The notes under the pieces were generated by a model that was not told the DNA's origin, made no database searches, and saw nothing but the letters and a program-made list of their open reading frames with translations. 13,649 bases of DNA from JAPLVB01 sp964353635 (GTDB taxonomy: Archaea > Aenigmatarchaeota > Aenigmatarchaeia > QMZP01), in NCBI GenBank assembly GCA_964353635.1, contig CAYGVS010000028.1:1-13649 (forward strand), given 5' to 3'. Shown piece by piece: positions 11,810 through 13,649 of the stretch. The stretch's first letter is position 1. Every line of letters starts with the position of its first letter. The position numbers and the translations under genes are program-made.

Positions 11810-12604
11810 ATGGGATTCTATGTAAATCCGGATTACCTGGAGGTTATTCATTACTACTACTTTTCTATCGGCATGTTCAGCTTCATGTGCTCGATAATCT
11901 TCAGCTTCTCAGCTGTGTTTTCCATCATCTTCATCCTGCTATATGTAGGCCAGTCCTCATTCAGCTGGTACATAAGCTGGTACATGCAGAAGAAGATGCG
12001 GGAGCTTGTGATACTGAATTCTTTAAGGTTCATGATGCAGCATGTTGTGATGACTTTTTTTGTGGGCGGAATGACATTCCTTCTCTGGTATTTCAGCGCG
12101 TTCAGTGAACAATCTCTCATAGCAACCATCCTGCAGGTCAACTATTTCGTTTTCTTCATGGCCTTCATATGGTATCTCATTGTTAGAGTGGATGTCGTGA
12201 AGGTAGTTTTCGATGTATACGATTCCAGGAAGATGGAGAGCGCAAAGAATCTCGTGATACGAGTAAGGGAGTCCAGGAGCGAGATATTCACAAAGAGGCT
12301 CATGACCAACTATCAGATAAAGAACTACAGGATCGGCTCCAACCCTGAGATTGATGAGATGCTCATAGGCGCATGGAGCGAAAGGAGAAGTGCGAGGCTT
12401 CTGAAAAGGATTGCCCAGCTTGAGCTTGCTATGTGCGCCTGGATGATCTCAAGGCTAAAGAAGTATACCATACGACAAGAGGGCGAAGTCCCAAGGCCTG
12501 CAGAAATCGAGGCCGCTGCAGCATATGCGAAGCTTATAGAGGAGTATACAAAATCCTCGATGGAGTATGAAAAAGTGGTTGCCTCCAAGATACCCGAGGA
12601 ATAA
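11810..12604 (+). CDS. Membrane protein with charged C-terminal domain, function unknown
   Basis: A 264-residue protein. The first half is membrane-bound, with hydrophobic segments at about residues 19-47 (long, possibly with a kink), 76-97 and 104-126, and is unusually rich in Phe, Tyr and Met. The second half (130-264) is hydrophilic and helical, with alternating basic and acidic patches, and ends in a likely coiled coil (about 205-264). By the positive-inside rule the KKMRE loop (61-65) and the C-terminal domain should be cytoplasmic. It starts 21 nt after the DHH gene, possibly as an operon partner, and precedes the S13 promoter. I do not recognise the family. Confidence 0.78.
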   Translation: MGFYVNPDYLEVIHYYYFSIGMFSFMCSIIFSFSAVFSIIFILLYVGQSSFSWYISWYMQKKMRELVILNSLRFMMQHVVMTFFVGGMTFLLWYFSAFSEQSLIATILQVNYFVFFMAFIWYLIVRVDVVKVVFDVYDSRKMESAKNLVIRVRESRSEIFTKRLMTNYQIKNYRIGSNPEIDEMLIGAWSERRSARLLKRIAQLELAMCAWMISRLKKYTIRQEGEVPRPAEIEAAAAYAKLIEEYTKSSMEYEKVVASKIPEE

Positions 12605-12616
12605 ACGCTTAAATAC
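12604..12616 (+). promoter_or_regulatory. BRE/TATA promoter of the S13-S4 operon
   Basis: AAACGCTTAAATA, overlapping the end of the preceding gene, is centred near 12611-12612. Initiation about 25 nt later falls at about 12636, exactly where the structured leader begins. Confidence 0.6.
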
Positions 12617-12634
12617 TCTGCTGTTTATACTTAT

Positions 12635-12707
12635 GTAATCCGGGCTAGTCTCGCTTGCGGGACGATTACCCCGTTGAAACCTCTGTTTCTTCGGGCAGCT
12701 ATCGGAT
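12635..12707 (+). promoter_or_regulatory. Structured 5' leader of the S13-S4 operon (candidate regulatory RNA)
   Basis: Two consecutive stem-loops fill the roughly 73-nt untranslated leader. The first pairs GTAATC with GATTAC (12635-12640 with 12664-12669) and GTCTCGC with GCGGGAC (12648-12654 with 12657-12663), leaving a 7-nt bulge CGGGCTA (12641-12647). The second pairs CCCG with CGGG (12670-12673 with 12692-12695) and GAAAC with GTTTC (12676-12680 with 12685-12689). The bulge CGGG can instead pair with CCCG of the second stem, which would make a pseudoknot or switch. There is no good Shine-Dalgarno sequence before ATG 12708. Autoregulation by S4 or S13 is inferred by analogy to the bacterial alpha operon, where S4 binds the leader ahead of S13; it is not shown for this sequence. 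Confidence 0.55.
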
Positions 12708-13268
12708 ATGAGTGAAATTATGCTAGAAAAAGGCCACGCCTCCGAGAAGCCAAAGCAAACCGAGCAGCACAAGGCATCAGCAAAACAGCCGCAGCAGAGA
12801 GAGGCCCAGAACATAATCAGGCTTGTCGAAACCAATATTGACAGCAACAAGGCTGTCGAGGTAGCCATAAGAAGTATAGATGGCGTCTCTTTCATGCTCA
12901 GCGAAGCCATTTCAAGAAAGACCGGCTTGCACGGGAAGAAGCTGAGCGGCCTCTCAGAGAGTGAACTCAAATCCCTCGAGGATGCGATAATCAATCCTGA
13001 GAAGGCAGGCATTCCTGTCTGGATGCTCAACCGCAGGAAGGAGCCTCTCACAGCTAAGAATAGGCACCTTGTCGCGTCTCAGCTTGACTTCACGCACAAG
13101 ATGGACATAAATGAGCTCAAGAAGATGAAGTGTTACAAGGGCATCAGGCACATACAAGGCCAACCCGTCAGGGGCCAGAGGACGCGCTCGTCTTTCAGGA
13201 AGGGCAAGAGCGTAGGCGTCAGGAGGAAGAGGCCAGAGCCTGTGGCAGCCGCAACAAAGAAGGCATAG
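12708..13268 (+). CDS. rps13: 30S ribosomal protein S13
   Basis: S13 sits in the head of the small subunit and contacts the P-site tRNA and 23S rRNA. The signature GIRHIQGQPVRGQRTR (145-160) is clear, and the basic tail (161-186) fits. The core begins at about residue 35 (NIIRLVETNID). Residues 1-34 are an extra low-complexity segment rich in Lys, Gln and Glu, making the protein 186 residues against roughly 150 in many archaea. The usual KGIG turn reads DGVS (58-61). An alternative ATG at 12720, preceded by GAGTGA, would trim four residues. S4 follows after 43 nt, the standard archaeal order. Confidence 0.94.
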   Translation: MSEIMLEKGHASEKPKQTEQHKASAKQPQQREAQNIIRLVETNIDSNKAVEVAIRSIDGVSFMLSEAISRKTGLHGKKLSGLSESELKSLEDAIINPEKAGIPVWMLNRRKEPLTAKNRHLVASQLDFTHKMDINELKKMKCYKGIRHIQGQPVRGQRTRSSFRKGKSVGVRRKRPEPVAAATKKA

Positions 13269-13311
13269 TGAAGATGGGAGGCGTCAGTTGACACCTTCAT
13301 TCGAGGTTAAC

Positions 13312-13649
13312 ATGCGCAGAATAAGAAAGAAATTCAAGAAGCCAAAGGTCACGTGGAACAAAAACAAGATCAAAGAGGAGAGAGACCTTCTAAACGAGTA
13401 TGGCTTGCGGAGGAAGAAGGAGATATTGAGGGCGCAGCAAATCCTCAGAGGCTACAGGCAAAGGGCAAGGGATCTGATTGCTGTCAAGGACAGGGAGAAG
13501 GAAAAGGTATTGATCGAGAAAATGGCCAGCCTTGGCATATTGCTCAAGAAAGAGAGCACGCTTGACGATATCCTTGCGCTCAACATAAGGAACATCTTTG
13601 ACAGACGGCTGCAGACCATTGTGCTCAGGAGAGGATTCGCAAAAACACC
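13312..13649 (+). CDS. rps4: 30S ribosomal protein S4, N-terminal part (runs off the right edge)
   Basis: S4 is a primary 16S-binding protein of the small-subunit body. The 112 residues seen include the archaeal opening MRRIRKKFKKPKVTW, then EERDLLNEYGLRRKKEILRAQQILRGYR (22-49). The start of the S4 RNA-binding domain is RRLQTIVLRRGFAKT (98-112). The window ends before the rest of that domain. ATG 13312 has GAGGT six bases upstream. A TTG at 13288 with GGGAGG before it would add eight residues (MTPSFEVN) and is a credible alternative. S4 and S13 share one transcript; rps11 and rpoD would be expected next in archaea. Confidence 0.92.
   Translation, partial: MRRIRKKFKKPKVTWNKNKIKEERDLLNEYGLRRKKEILRAQQILRGYRQRARDLIAVKDREKEKVLIEKMASLGILLKKESTLDDILALNIRNIFDRRLQTIVLRRGFAKT

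Noticed and set aside
1..13649. CRISPR array, insertion sequence or prophage
   Set aside because: No regularly spaced repeats, transposase, integrase or terminal inverted repeats are visible; the only direct repeat is the duplicated Cys-rich coding domain.

Overview
The window is a piece of an archaeal chromosome. The evidence is a 16S rRNA 5' end with the archaeal opening motif, TATA/BRE promoters placed about 25 nt before start codons, tRNA introns with bulge-helix-bulge (BHB) splice sites, a geranylgeranyl reductase, RadB, an archaeal-type RecJ/DHH protein, AMMECR1, and the archaeal rps13-rps4 gene order. Small genes, many unassigned proteins, expanded rRNA and heavily interrupted tRNAs suggest a DPANN-type lineage. 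That placement is inference and I do not assign a phylum.

Layout: 1-683 is the 5' part of a 16S gene on the minus strand, with three extra structured segments in its 5' domain, then its leader and promoter (to about 904). A small membrane protein (969-1292) is followed by tRNA-His with one intron in the T-loop, and tRNA-Leu(UAA) with three introns (D-loop, anticodon loop, T-loop). A four-helix membrane protein and a geranylgeranyl reductase come next (1878-3317), then an unassigned 184-residue protein that ends convergently, by overlap, with a minus-strand group: tyrS, a DUF3467-like gene, trpS (6540 to 3914). A minus-strand alpha-solenoid protein of unknown function (7941-6622) is divergent from radB (8065). 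Downstream of radB are two tandem Cys-rich membrane-anchored paralogues and a type IV pilin-like protein. AMMECR1 (minus) and a DHH phosphoesterase (plus) diverge from about 10640. A membrane protein (11810-12604) precedes the ribosomal protein operon S13-S4, which starts with a compact, highly structured 5' leader; S4 runs off the end.

How the parts fit: most of the window is information processing (16S rRNA, two tRNAs, two aromatic aminoacyl-tRNA synthetases, two ribosomal proteins, RadB and a DHH nuclease), mixed with envelope functions (isoprenoid lipid saturation, pilin-like and Cys-rich surface proteins, several membrane proteins). The most striking observations are the four tRNA introns, which follow one splice-site geometry, the enlarged helices in the 16S 5' domain, the structured S13-S4 leader with an alternative pairing option, and the roughly 34-residue repeat protein.
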